Under the pieces are notes generated by a model. It was not told where the DNA came from. It ran no database searches and saw only the letters and a list, made by a program, of their open reading frames with translations. 64,000 bases of DNA from Thermasporomyces composti (GTDB lineage: Bacteria; Actinomycetota; Actinomycetes; Propionibacteriales; Actinopolymorphaceae): assembly GCF_003386795.1 (NCBI RefSeq), contig NZ_QTUC01000001.1, positions 2,976,001 to 3,040,000 on the forward strand. The letters run 5' to 3'. Of the stretch, positions 1-8,678 are shown one piece after another. Each line of letters opens with the position of its first letter. Position 1 is the first letter of the stretch. The position numbers and the translations under genes were made by a program.

Positions 1-93
1 GCCAGTCGTGGGTGTAGGCATGCGCGCCGGTCGCCGGATCCAGCAGCGCCAACGGCTCGTCTTCGGGGCCGTAGGCGAATCCCCCTTTCGCGC
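1..93 (-). pseudogene. Possible Rhs/YD-repeat-like fragment
   Basis: Read on the minus strand, this stretch gives FAYGPEDEPLALLDPATG followed by AHAYTHDW. This resembles the Tyr-Gly-Pro...Leu-Asp-Pro spacing in bacterial Rhs/YD-repeat surface proteins. The reading frame stays open upstream to about position 170, but the residues there are Arg-rich and there is no start codon. It therefore looks like a 5'-truncated remnant whose 3' part lies beyond the window edge. The resemblance rests on one short motif, so the call is weak. It could equally be a chance reading. Confidence 0.25.
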
Positions 94-162
94 GGCGACG
101 CCGGTGGTGCCACCTCGGTCGGGGAGTCGAAGGTCGAGGACCGGGGACGCGCCTCAGACAGA

Positions 163-194
163 GACATCGCAGACGAGGGACATCGCAGACGAGG
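163..194. repeat. Tandem 16-bp direct repeat
   Basis: The unit GACATCGCAGACGAGG occurs twice head to tail (163-178 and 179-194) with no spacer and no mismatch. It lies between the Rhs-like fragment and the terminator of the fibronectin-type gene. It fits a simple slippage duplication. No function is visible. Confidence 0.8.
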
Positions 195-196
195 CA

Positions 197-233
197 GTGG
201 CCTGGCTCGGGACGCGCCCGCGAGCCAGGCCAC
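197..233 (-). terminator. Terminator hairpin after the FnIII gene
   Basis: A perfect 13-bp inverted repeat (197-209 with 221-233, 11-nt loop) lies 15 bp beyond the stop codon of the minus-strand fibronectin-type gene. It is GC-rich and has no clear T-tract, as is common for actinobacterial terminators. Confidence 0.7.
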
Positions 234-248
234 CGGATTTCTTGATGA

Positions 249-1187
249 TCAGCGGCAGCTTTCAGCCATCTCGTCGCTCATGACGACCGCGGATCGGTTG
301 CCGGCCTCGTCCACTGCCCTGATCCCAGTCGGCGGACCGTCACTCGAGCGCAGTGGCAGGTCGTAGTTGCGGACGTACGACTCCGTCGTGCCGAAGGAGA
401 CGGTGGGCTCCACCTGCTCGTAGCGGATGTTCGCCTGCGGTGTGGTGTCGTCGGTCGACTCCACCACGATCTGGAAGCCGGGCTGGCAGCCGGGATCCAG
501 CCCGATGACCCATTCCGGCTCGGTGGGAGGAGTCGTGTCCGCGGACGGTGGAACGGCCAGCGTCGCCGGGTCGCTCACCGGCCCTGGGCTGAGTCCCTTG
601 CTCACCTGCACCGTGTACTCGTGGGTCGTGCCCGGGAGGACACGGGGGATCGTGAGGCTCACGACGTCACCGCCGACCTTGTGGATGGTCTCCAGCTGGC
701 CGTTGATCCGCACGCCGTAGGTGGTCAGGGTGCGCGGGTTCACGGCCGCGGGTCGGTGCCACGTGAGGGTGATCGTGTCACCGTCGAGACTGGCGTGGAG
801 ATCAGTCGCTGGGTCGAGGTGGGGAATGGTCGCGACGACCCTGTCGCTCGGCGGAGATTCCTTGCCGTTGGTGACGGCGATGATTTCGAACGTGTAGGTC
901 TCACCTTCCTCGATGCCGCCACCCGAGACGTAGGTCGTCTCCGTCGTCGCACTCGTCAGACCGGTCGTGAGGTTGCGGACGCGATAGAAGACGGGGTCGG
1001 AACCACCCTGGCCCGGCTCCCACGAGAGCTCGACCTGGTTCCAGTAGGCCTCCGCCTGGACGTTGACGGGCGCGGCGGGGGCTGGGTCGCCGGCGGCGGA
1101 CGCCGGGACGCCGACGGCGGCCCCTGCCACGATGACGACGAGGGCGGTCAGGGTCCCGGCGAGCCTCCGTGGTCGGACGTGGAACAC
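249..1187 (-). CDS. Secreted fibronectin type III domain protein
   Basis: This 312-residue protein begins with a Sec signal peptide: basic MFHVRPRR, a hydrophobic stretch to about residue 25, and an AxA-like VPASAA cleavage site. Two fibronectin-III-like repeats follow (roughly residues 38-120 and 125-215). They show the PVNVQAEAYWNQVELSWE and DLHASLDGDTITLTWH openings typical of that fold. A further extracellular segment of about 90 residues contains a Cys pair (PGCQPGF and the terminal ESCR). No catalytic domain is visible, so an adhesive or wall-surface role is likely but inferred. The GTG start is supported by GGAGGTGA 6 nt upstream. The gene stands alone, divergent from the next gene. 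Confidence 0.85.
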   Translation of the reverse strand: MFHVRPRRLAGTLTALVVIVAGAAVGVPASAAGDPAPAAPVNVQAEAYWNQVELSWEPGQGGSDPVFYRVRNLTTGLTSATTETTYVSGGGIEEGETYTFEIIAVTNGKESPPSDRVVATIPHLDPATDLHASLDGDTITLTWHRPAAVNPRTLTTYGVRINGQLETIHKVGGDVVSLTIPRVLPGTTHEYTVQVSKGLSPGPVSDPATLAVPPSADTTPPTEPEWVIGLDPGCQPGFQIVVESTDDTTPQANIRYEQVEPTVSFGTTESYVRNYDLPLRSSDGPPTGIRAVDEAGNRSAVVMSDEMAESCR

Positions 1188-1457
1188 GAGACTTCACCTC
1201 CGTCTCGACACTGGTCGGGTTCCCCCGTCACCACCGACACGGAGGGCGGCGATCATCGGTTCGCGTCGAGGTCAAAACGTGTCCAAACCGAGAACTGGCG
1301 TCGTCGAGATGGTGAGCGTCGGACGATCGCACCGGCTCACCTATGGCCGATGTCCGCCAATCTCGAGGTCCCCGACAGTGCAACCCACGCTTGGCTGCAA
1401 GGCTCCGCATAGCCTGAGCCGTCGAACGATACGTCGACCAGAGGGAGCGATCACGCG

Positions 1458-2231
1458 ATGACGAGGCTGACGACGGTCATGATGACCTACAACATCTGGG
1501 GCGACACCTTCTGGCCCCAACGCGAGCCCGCCCTCCGAGCGCTCCTCACCCTTCGCGACCCCGACATCCTCGGTGTCCAGGAGCTGCGGCCGCACTCGCG
1601 TCAGGTCATCGACGAGGCTCTGCCAGGGCACGACCGTGTACACGACGACTTTCCCGGCTGGTCGGTCGAGGGCAATATCTGGTGGCGCCGCGAGCTGTAT
1701 GAGCTGGTGGAGTACGGCGCCGAGGACGTCGGGATGCGGGAGACGTATCGTCGGCTCTTCTGGGTCCGCCTGCGTCCGAGGTGCTTCCAGTCTGGCCCCT
1801 CGCTCGTCTTCTCCACCGCGCACTTCACCTGGCCCGGGAACCCTCAGGAAGTCGAGGACGACCGGAATCCGCGGGTGGAGCAGGCGCGACGCACCGCCGA
1901 GGCGCTGACGCGAATCGCGGGTGACGACGCGTGCGTGTTCGTCGGTGACCTCAACGACCACGCGCGTCCCATCGCCGTGCTGCGGGACGCCGGTTTCCGC
2001 GACGCCTTCGCCGCGATGGGCACGAGCTCACCGACGACTCATCCGGTGATCCCGCTCCCGGTCAAGGAGGACGGTGCCGCGCCGGCTTATCTGCGCAAGA
2101 CCCTGGACTACCAGTTCCACCGGGGTCCGATCACGCCGCGACTGAGCGAGGTGATCGACTTCTTCCACCAAGGCCTCGCGCCGTCCGACCACAAGCCGGT
2201 CATCACGACCTACACCATCGACGGCTCGTAG
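1458..2231 (+). CDS. Endonuclease/exonuclease/phosphatase-fold hydrolase
   Basis: This 257-residue protein of the DNase I-like EEP superfamily would be a metal-dependent phosphoesterase. Family landmarks are in order: TYNIWG with the metal/phosphate-site Asn (residue 12), GVQE with the metal-binding Glu (residue 42), FSTAHF in the middle, VGDLND with the catalytic Asp-Leu-Asn, and a C-terminal SDHKPV with the catalytic Asp-His pair. There is no signal peptide or membrane segment, so it should be cytoplasmic. The fold covers nucleases, sphingomyelinases and inositol phosphatases, and the substrate cannot be chosen from sequence. A GGGAG ribosome site precedes the ATG. Confidence 0.85.
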   Translation: MTRLTTVMMTYNIWGDTFWPQREPALRALLTLRDPDILGVQELRPHSRQVIDEALPGHDRVHDDFPGWSVEGNIWWRRELYELVEYGAEDVGMRETYRRLFWVRLRPRCFQSGPSLVFSTAHFTWPGNPQEVEDDRNPRVEQARRTAEALTRIAGDDACVFVGDLNDHARPIAVLRDAGFRDAFAAMGTSSPTTHPVIPLPVKEDGAAPAYLRKTLDYQFHRGPITPRLSEVIDFFHQGLAPSDHKPVITTYTIDGS

Positions 2232-2249
2232 ATCGCGAGGTCGCATCAC

Positions 2250-2293
2250 GAAGCCGCGGAACGCCTCGACACGGCGTGACGTTCCGCGGCTTC
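2250..2293. terminator. Bidirectional terminator between convergent genes
   Basis: A perfect 14-bp inverted repeat (2250-2263, GAAGCCGCGGAACG, with 2280-2293) encloses a 16-nt loop. It sits between the plus-strand EEP gene (ends 2231) and the minus-strand SnoaL-like gene (ends 2330), so it can serve both. Confidence 0.8.
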
Positions 2294-2329
2294 GCCCATC
2301 GCTTGGTCGCAGCACGGGGCACGCCCAGG

Positions 2330-2821
2330 TCAGGTCGCGGGCTGCGCCCTACCTCCGGAACCCTTGGCCACGCGTGCCTGTGCCTGCTCCACGAGCGCCC
2401 GGTCGCCTTCCTCGTAGGCGAGGCGGAGCGTGATCCCGCTGATCCGCCAAGGCGGGGTAGCGCTGGGGGCGGGAACCAGCGAGATCTGGTACCGGCCGGC
2501 CACCATCCAGACGTCAGTCCGCCCGTCCTCGACCAGCGTGTGGTAGGCGCGCACCGTGGTCGCGCAGGTGGCACCGGTGTCGTTGGCGGCGGTGACGACG
2601 ATCGGGCCGGTCAGGTGCTGGGTGGCGTCGAATCCCGGCAGCAGCTGCTGCCACGCCGCCACCACCTCATTGCCGGTGATCTCCTGCGGTGTCCCTCCCC
2701 ACAAGGAGGTGTAGTCCAGGGCCACCTGGTCGGCGAGCAGCTCGCGTACGGTCTCCCAGTCCAGGTCGTCGACGGCGTGCAGCAGGCGGGTGACCACCGT
2801 GGCGACGTTCTGATCGGACAT
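2330..2821 (-). CDS. SnoaL-like / NTF2-fold protein
   Basis: This 163-residue protein has the cone-shaped NTF2/SnoaL layout: an N-terminal helix pair (VVTRLLHAVDDLDWETVRELLADQVALDY), a central region, and long strands such as CATTVRAYHTLV and DVWMVAGRYQISLV. The family includes polyketide cyclases, dehydratases and small ligand-binding proteins, and no particular activity can be read here. I chose the ATG at 2821 because GGAGG lies 6 nt upstream; the frame is open further but has no site. It is the last gene of a three-gene set with the alpha/beta hydrolase (19-nt gap) and the AraC regulator. Confidence 0.8.
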   Translation of the reverse strand: MSDQNVATVVTRLLHAVDDLDWETVRELLADQVALDYTSLWGGTPQEITGNEVVAAWQQLLPGFDATQHLTGPIVVTAANDTGATCATTVRAYHTLVEDGRTDVWMVAGRYQISLVPAPSATPPWRISGITLRLAYEEGDRALVEQAQARVAKGSGGRAQPAT

Positions 2822-2840
2822 CCAGGACCTCCGTCTCGGT

Positions 2841-3746
2841 TCAGTGGGCGCCCGGGTCACCCAGGACGCTCCGGAAGTGGGCGTCGACCGCCGACACCGC
2901 GAACTCCACCTGGGCGGGCTGGTCGTAGAAGTCGATCTGCGCGCCCTCGCCCCAGGCCACCTCGACCGGCCCAGCCAGACGCTTGGCGAGGGCACGGATG
3001 TGGTCGGGGAAGACACATCCGTCGGAGTGGACGAACAGCGAGGGGACGGCCACCGACTCCGCCGCGGCCAGCCCGTCGAAGGTGAGCCAAGGCAGCCAGC
3101 TCAGCTCCGCCATCTCGTTGCGCCACTGCGGTATCGCCCCGCGGGACGGGTTGCCGTAGTAGTCCATCTCCAGGAACATCCCGGCGGTCTCGTTGCCCGG
3201 ATCGTACGCGGGCACCATGCGCACTTCGCCGGTGCGCAGGAACAGCTCCGTGGCCTCCTGGGCGCGACGCAGCCGCATGGCCACGCCCTCGGCCCCACCG
3301 TAGAAGGGGGCTACCGAGGGCAGGTCGTGGAACCATCCAGCGACGCTGGCGAAGGCCTTGATCGGCGCCCCCTGCGCGATCGCGGCGAGCGCGTACTGGG
3401 CGCTCGCGCACACGCCGAGGTACCCGACGCCGCCTCGGGTGGCCCAGGAGAGCCGGGAGGCGTACTGCGCCGCCGCCACGATGTCGGCGATCTTGCGCTC
3501 TGGGAGTTCGGCCTGTCGCGGTTCCCCGCCGCTCTCACCCCAGCCGGTGAAGTCGAAGGTGATGGCGGTGAAGCCGCGCCGAGCCAGTTCCGCGGCGTAC
3601 CGGTCGGCCATTTGCTCCTTGACGGTCAACCAGGAGCCGGTGACCAGCACCACCGGGGTTCGGGCGGTGAGGTCGTCCGTTGGCCGGTGGACCCGGCCGG
3701 CGAGTGTGATGCCGTTGCTCGTGAAGACGATGGGGTACGTGATCAC
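2841..3746 (-). CDS. Alpha/beta hydrolase (Cys at nucleophile position)
   Basis: This 301-residue cytoplasmic alpha/beta-fold hydrolase belongs to the DLH/YcjY-like group. The oxyanion region is VVLVTGSW (residues 32-39), followed by FDFTGWGESGG. The nucleophile elbow reads YLGVCASAQ, so Cys113 stands where most family members have Ser. The late Asp is plausible in FVHSDG. Where the catalytic His normally stands (G-x-H-x-D-F-Y-D) the sequence has GAQIDFYD, so Gln replaces it. It may be a Cys-type hydrolase of the dienelactone kind, or catalytically altered. It lies between an AraC regulator and a SnoaL-like protein, which suggests a small inducible detoxification or catabolic unit. Confidence 0.8.
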   Translation of the reverse strand: MITYPIVFTSNGITLAGRVHRPTDDLTARTPVVLVTGSWLTVKEQMADRYAAELARRGFTAITFDFTGWGESGGEPRQAELPERKIADIVAAAQYASRLSWATRGGVGYLGVCASAQYALAAIAQGAPIKAFASVAGWFHDLPSVAPFYGGAEGVAMRLRRAQEATELFLRTGEVRMVPAYDPGNETAGMFLEMDYYGNPSRGAIPQWRNEMAELSWLPWLTFDGLAAAESVAVPSLFVHSDGCVFPDHIRALAKRLAGPVEVAWGEGAQIDFYDQPAQVEFAVSAVDAHFRSVLGDPGAH

Positions 3747-3794
3747 CGGTCAAGAGTCACACGTGGACGGGCTGGTGGGAGGGTCGAATCTTGC

Positions 3795-4673
3795 TCAGTT
3801 GCGGGCCGCCCGCTCCGGCCGGAGCGCCGAGGGTGAATACCCGGTGTGACGGCGGAACAGACGTCGGAAGTGGCTCACGTTCTCGTAGCCGAGAGTCGTG
3901 GCGATCGCGGCGATGCTGTGCTCGCCGCGGACCAACAGCGCCTTCGCCCGTTCGATCCGACGGATGGTGACGTACTCGTGCGGCGCCAGCCCGGTGGTGC
4001 GCTTGAACGCGCGAGCGAAGTGGTAGGGGCTCAGGTGCGCGACAGCGGCCAGGTCATCCAGGCGGAGCGGATCGCCGAGCCGCTGCTCGACCAGATCGGC
4101 GATCCGGTCCACGAGCCTCCTCTCCAGGCGTCCGGGGTGCCGCAGCCGGCGTCCGGGCCGCGGGCTGCAGTAGTGCTCAGCGAGGTGGCCCAGCAGGCGG
4201 TGGGCGAGTGCACTGGCGTGCATCGGGTCCAGGTCGTCTTGGCCTACATGGACGCGCCGGAGCACGGTCGCCAGCCCCAGCACGGTGGCGTCGCGCGCGG
4301 CCGCGGCTGGAATGATCTCGACCCGGCCTGAGCCGGCCGGTTCCACGATCCGCGCCAGCTGGTCGAGGTCGGGGTAGATTTCCAGCGCCTCGATCGGCTC
4401 CACCACCTCGGCCCAGACGATCTCGTCGGCGCCGTTGGCGAACACCGCCCCCGGGGGAACCGTCAACGTCGACCAGCGTGCCCCTAGTCGGTATCGGAGT
4501 CGGGAGTGGTGACTGAAGGACACACCCACCTGGTACGGGCGTGTGCGCGTGATGGCGGCGGGGTCAGCCGGCAGGCGAGCGTAGATCGATCGCAGGTGGG
4601 GCAGGTCCCGTGTCGACACCAGGGAGACGCGGATCGGCGCTGGTCCCCACGCCTGCGAGACGTCACCCACCAC
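3795..4673 (-). CDS. AraC-family transcriptional regulator
   Basis: This 292-residue protein has an N-terminal cupin-like sensing half (SHHSRLRYRLGARWSTLTVPPGAVFANGADEI) and a C-terminal pair of helix-turn-helix motifs (about residues 185-285). The family signature is present at LSPYHFARAFKRTTGLAPHEY and ENVSHFRRLFRRHTGYSPSA. It is the first gene of the set with the alpha/beta hydrolase and SnoaL-like genes (48-nt gap to the hydrolase), so it probably controls them. The GTG start is uncertain because no strong ribosome site is seen and the first few residues could be trimmed. 163 bp without a recognisable gene separate it from the ABC exporter pair. Confidence 0.85.
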   Translation of the reverse strand: MVGDVSQAWGPAPIRVSLVSTRDLPHLRSIYARLPADPAAITRTRPYQVGVSFSHHSRLRYRLGARWSTLTVPPGAVFANGADEIVWAEVVEPIEALEIYPDLDQLARIVEPAGSGRVEIIPAAAARDATVLGLATVLRRVHVGQDDLDPMHASALAHRLLGHLAEHYCSPRPGRRLRHPGRLERRLVDRIADLVEQRLGDPLRLDDLAAVAHLSPYHFARAFKRTTGLAPHEYVTIRRIERAKALLVRGEHSIAAIATTLGYENVSHFRRLFRRHTGYSPSALRPERAARN

Positions 4674-4836
4674 CGACAGCGCCTACCGTCCTCGAGGTTT
4701 CCGTTGGGAGACTTCGTAGGACCGATGATCATTCTAGGCTTGGCGGCCACCCGATGACCGGATCTTCGTTGGCGCCGTGCACCCGCATGTCGCCGCGTCG
4801 GTCCGCGTTCCCTCGCCGCCGAGGGGATCGACGAGG

Positions 4837-6729
4837 TCAGCGGTAGGCCCTGGCCTGGATCTCGTAGAGCTCGGCGTAGACACCTCGGGCGGCCATCAGC
4901 TCCTCGTGCGTGCCCGCCTCGACGAGCCGGGAGCCCTGGAGCACGAGGATGAGATCGGCCATGCGCACGGTCGAGAACCGGTGGGAGACGAGAATCGTGA
5001 TTCGCCCGTTGTCCGAAGCCTCGCGAGCCTGTCGAGCGTAGCTCTCGAAGAGAGCGTGCTCGGTCTCGGCGTCGAGCGCTGCCGTGGGCTCGTCCAGCAC
5101 CTGCAGCAGCGTCCCGTCGCGCATGAAGCCGCGGGCGAGCGCGATCTTCTGCCATTGGCCGAACGACAGGTCGACACCGCCGTCCCACGTCGCGCCGAGC
5201 TGGGTGTCGAGCCCGTCGCGGAGGCGAGCGATGACGTCGTTGGCGCCCGCCCGGTCGACGGCCCTTTCCACCGCCGGACGGTCATCAGCCCGCGGAAGGT
5301 CACCCACGCCGATCGACCGGCGGGCGGGGAACTCGAAGGTGAAGAAGTCTTGGTAGGCGCCGGCCATGCGGGATCGCCACTCCGCGGCGGGAAGGCGTCG
5401 CAGATCGACACCGTCGACCGTGATCCGTCCCGACGTGGGGTCGTAGAACCGGGACAACAGCTTCATCAAGGTTGACTTGCCGGCGCCGTTGTCGCCCACC
5501 ACGGCCACCACCGAGCCCGCCGGCAAGGTGACGCTGACGTTCTGCAAGGCCCAGCGGTCGCTGCCGGGGTAACGGAACGACACCGACTCGAGGGTGATGC
5601 CGTGCTGGAGCCGGTCGGGCACGACGCCGTCGGCGGTATCGCGGTGCCGCTCGGCGTACCTCTCCAGCCAGACCAACCGCTGGGAGGCATCGAGCCACAT
5701 CCGCAAGAAGTCGGCGCTCCCGGCCGTCATGGCGACGTACTGGGAGAGCCGGCTGCCGGCGGTGAGGATGAGGAGGACTTGTCCGGCGGTGCCGGAGAGG
5801 ACGGTCGCAGTCAACACCACCGCGGCGACGTAGGCGGCGGCGAACAGGGCCCAGGCCGCGGCCTGCCAGAAGGCGGTGTGCCAGCGCGTCCGTGCGAGCG
5901 GCGCGTACCACGCCTCCCACGCGGCCCGGCGACGGCGGACCAGGTCGGGGCCGATCCGCCAGATGCGCACTTCCTTGGCCGGTGACTGGGTGGTGCCGAG
6001 CGTGAACAGGTGCCTGTGCCGTCGCTGGTGCGGCGCCACCTCCTCGGTGACCCGCTGTGTCACGGCGGACCGGCGGGCCGAGACCCACACCGTCGGCAGC
6101 GCGAACACCAGGAGCAATCCCATGGCCGGGTGCACCGACACCAGAAGCCCGAGCGTGACCGCCAGCCGCACTCCGGCGCCGAGCAGGTCGAACAGCGCGA
6201 GGAACATGTGGTCGAGCTGCCAGGTCTGCTCCTTCAGCACCGAGAGCCGGTCGAGGTAGTCGGGTCGCTCCTGGTGCTCGATCGTGGGGACGCGCGCCTG
6301 GAGTCGCGCCACGTGGGCCTCGAGCGAGGCGCCGACCCTCATCCGGAACGTCCGCTGGACGCGGGACGCGAGCGTCATCAGCAGCCAGGACCCGACCGCT
6401 GATCCCGCGAGTCCGGCGCACCCGGCGACGAGCCGTGTCGTGCTTCCCTGCGCTACGCCGTCGGCGAGCAGCATCAGCCACACCGCGAAGAGGCTGTCCG
6501 GCAGCGCTTGGAGGAGCGCCATGCCGAGCGACAAGAGGATGAGCCTCGGCTCGGCCTCGTACGCCAGGCGCATCGAACGCCACAGGGTCGGCAGCGTGCG
6601 AGGCAGCTCGTCCGGCGCTCGGTGGCGCGGCGTCCCAGACGGGTGACCGCTGGGAGCGTCGGTCGCGGTGGCGGGCGCGGCGGCGGCACCGGCTTCGGTG
6701 TCGCCGTTCAACGGAGTCGTGTCGGTCAT
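4837..6729 (-). CDS. ABC exporter half-transporter (TMD-NBD), second subunit
   Basis: This 630-residue type I ABC exporter subunit has an N-terminal membrane domain (about residues 60-340) and a C-terminal nucleotide-binding domain. The domain shows Walker A GDNGAGKST, a Q-loop (AYQDFF), a signature altered to LSFGQ in place of LSGGQ, Walker B LLQVLDEPTAALD and the H-loop VSHRF. The start overlaps the stop of the upstream half-transporter by 4 nt (ATGA), so the two are probably translated together and form a heterodimer. No substrate gene is adjacent, so drug, lipid or peptide export cannot be distinguished. The non-canonical Phe in the signature suggests that one ATP site may be weakened, as in asymmetric exporters. 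Confidence 0.9.
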   Translation of the reverse strand: MTDTTPLNGDTEAGAAAAPATATDAPSGHPSGTPRHRAPDELPRTLPTLWRSMRLAYEAEPRLILLSLGMALLQALPDSLFAVWLMLLADGVAQGSTTRLVAGCAGLAGSAVGSWLLMTLASRVQRTFRMRVGASLEAHVARLQARVPTIEHQERPDYLDRLSVLKEQTWQLDHMFLALFDLLGAGVRLAVTLGLLVSVHPAMGLLLVFALPTVWVSARRSAVTQRVTEEVAPHQRRHRHLFTLGTTQSPAKEVRIWRIGPDLVRRRRAAWEAWYAPLARTRWHTAFWQAAAWALFAAAYVAAVVLTATVLSGTAGQVLLILTAGSRLSQYVAMTAGSADFLRMWLDASQRLVWLERYAERHRDTADGVVPDRLQHGITLESVSFRYPGSDRWALQNVSVTLPAGSVVAVVGDNGAGKSTLMKLLSRFYDPTSGRITVDGVDLRRLPAAEWRSRMAGAYQDFFTFEFPARRSIGVGDLPRADDRPAVERAVDRAGANDVIARLRDGLDTQLGATWDGGVDLSFGQWQKIALARGFMRDGTLLQVLDEPTAALDAETEHALFESYARQAREASDNGRITILVSHRFSTVRMADLILVLQGSRLVEAGTHEELMAARGVYAELYEIQARAYR

Positions 6730-8588
6730 CGGTCGCCTCCGATCTCCCCGACCAGACCGGCGTCCTCGTCCAGGTCACGACCTTCCGCGAACCGTGCCGC
6801 CTGCAGCTCGAACATCGTCTTGTAGCGGCCGCCGGCCGCCATGAGCTCGTCGTGGCTGCCGATCTCGACGACGCGGCCGCCTTCCAGCACGCAGATCCGA
6901 TCCGCGTGGCGGACGGTGGAGAAGCGGTGGGAGACGAGGATCGTCGTGAGTCCGCGGGTGGCCTGCAGGATGCGGTCGAAGACCTCGGCCTCGCCGCGCA
7001 CATCGAGCTGTGCGGTCGGCTCGTCCAAGATCACGACCTTGGCGCCCCGAGCGACGGCGGCCAGCGCGCGGGCGAGCGCCACCCGCTGCCACTGCCCACC
7101 AGAGAGGTCGATACCGCCGGCGAACTGCTTCGACAGCACGGTGTCGAGGGCGGCGAGGTCGGCCGCGCCGGCCTGCTCGAGGGCCTTACGGATGACGTCG
7201 TCCGGCGCCCCGTCGGGGGCGACGTTCTCCCGCAGCGGAAGCTGGTAGCGGACGAAGTCCTGGAACGCCGCGGCGATCTGGCCGCGCCACGAGTCGGGGT
7301 CGAGGTCACGCAGGTCGATCCCGTCGACCCGCACCACACCGGCTGTGGGGTCGTAGAGGCGCGCGAGCAGCTTGATGAGCGTCGTCTTCCCGGCGCCGTT
7401 CTGCCCCACGATGGCGAGCGACGTGCCCGCGGGGATGGTGAGGTCGAGCCCGTCGAGGATGGGCCGCGAGTCCGCCCGGTAGGAGAAGGACACGTTCTCG
7501 AACCGGATCTCGTGCCTCGGCAGGTCTCGCGCCGACGTGGTGCCGACGGGAAGGTCGCCGATGGCCTTCATGGCCGGCTCCAGCTCCGCGACGACGGGGA
7601 CTGGGCGCGACGCGTCCGCGAGCCACCACCCGAACTCCAGCGAGGCCACGGCGCTGACGCCGATCGCCGCGCCGGCGTACGTCACCAGGCCGGACAGGCT
7701 CAGATCGCCTGTCAGGGCCGCGTGCGCCAGCGCCCACGCGACGAGACCGTTGCCGACGACGAGCACGAGCACGGTGAGCCGGATCGGGCGCTCACGCAGC
7801 CGCATCGCCTGGAGGGAGAGCTCGAGGAGCGCGCGGCGCCGTTCGGTGAAGCGTTGCGCCGTCCAGTCCGCCAGGCCGAACAGCCGGATCTCCTTGGCGG
7901 CCGGAGCGTCCACTGCCATCCGGTAGGCGTACTCCGCGTGCCGCTGGTGGGCCTTCACCTCGTCGGATCGCCAGTCCTTCCACGCGACGCTCTCCCTCAA
8001 CAGCAGGTGGGGCGAGGCCCAGACCAGGAGCAGCAGGAGCCCGGCCCACCACCGGAAGCCGCAGACGACGAGCGCCGAGAGGATGCCGGCGACGAAGTTC
8101 ACCAGCCCGGACGCGATGTAGCCCATGCAGGTCCGCAGCTCTGGCGCGGTGATCCCCAAGTCGAAGTCACGGGCCAGGCTGAAGTCGCCGGCGAGCTCGG
8201 GGTCCTCGAGGTGGGCGATGCCGACCGGTGCGACGGCGGAGGTGAGCAGCCGATCCTGGAGGGCCGCGGAGGTTCGGTCACCGAGGTTCGTCGCCAGCTC
8301 GGTGTGGAGGGGGCCGAGAGTCTGGATCAGCGTGAAGAGCACACCGACCGTCGCGAGCGGGACCGTGAGGGAGCCGCCGTCTTGGACCGTCCCGACCAGC
8401 CAGCCCGTCGCGACGGCGAGCGCCGGGGGCAGCAGCGCTCGGAGGACGATCAGCGCCCACCACACCGCCGCGAGCCGGCGGTCGGCCTGCCAAATGATGT
8501 GGAAGAGCAGCTGCCACTCTCCTGAGCGCCGGAGCCTGGCCCACCAGGCTCGTGGCACGCCGCCGGCGAGCCGCGTCGCTATCGCCAT
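6726..8588 (-). CDS. ABC exporter half-transporter (TMD-NBD), first subunit
   Basis: This is the partner of the following exporter gene, 620 residues from the chosen start. The membrane domain spans roughly residues 25-330. The nucleotide-binding domain has Walker A GQNGAGKTT, Q-loop AAFQDF, the standard signature LSGGQWQR, Walker B VVILDEPTAQLD and H-loop VSHRFST. An open frame extends 10 codons upstream to a GTG at 8618. Those codons contain a GAGGAGGAGG ribosome site 11 nt before the ATG at 8588, so the ATG is the more likely start. Together the pair would form one asymmetric exporter in the plasma membrane. Confidence 0.88.
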   Translation of the reverse strand: MAIATRLAGGVPRAWWARLRRSGEWQLLFHIIWQADRRLAAVWWALIVLRALLPPALAVATGWLVGTVQDGGSLTVPLATVGVLFTLIQTLGPLHTELATNLGDRTSAALQDRLLTSAVAPVGIAHLEDPELAGDFSLARDFDLGITAPELRTCMGYIASGLVNFVAGILSALVVCGFRWWAGLLLLLVWASPHLLLRESVAWKDWRSDEVKAHQRHAEYAYRMAVDAPAAKEIRLFGLADWTAQRFTERRRALLELSLQAMRLRERPIRLTVLVLVVGNGLVAWALAHAALTGDLSLSGLVTYAGAAIGVSAVASLEFGWWLADASRPVPVVAELEPAMKAIGDLPVGTTSARDLPRHEIRFENVSFSYRADSRPILDGLDLTIPAGTSLAIVGQNGAGKTTLIKLLARLYDPTAGVVRVDGIDLRDLDPDSWRGQIAAAFQDFVRYQLPLRENVAPDGAPDDVIRKALEQAGAADLAALDTVLSKQFAGGIDLSGGQWQRVALARALAAVARGAKVVILDEPTAQLDVRGEAEVFDRILQATRGLTTILVSHRFSTVRHADRICVLEGGRVVEIGSHDELMAAGGRYKTMFELQAARFAEGRDLDEDAGLVGEIGGDR

Positions 8589-8678
8589 GTCCGCCCGGGC
8601 CTCCTCCTCGTGGGACACGGGTCGTCACGAGCCAGCCTCCGCCGTCAGGAGCGTCACGACGGGCGTCACCGGTTGCGG

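Noticed and set aside
6852-8525. A 557-codon plus-strand open frame opposite the ABC exporter gene
   Set aside because: It is low in hydrophobic structure and rich in Arg/Asp/Gly, as expected for the complement of a GC-rich gene. The minus strand has all ABC motifs.
8589-8618. GTG at 8618 as the start of the first ABC half-exporter
   Set aside because: The ten extra codons consist largely of the ribosome-binding site for the ATG at 8588.
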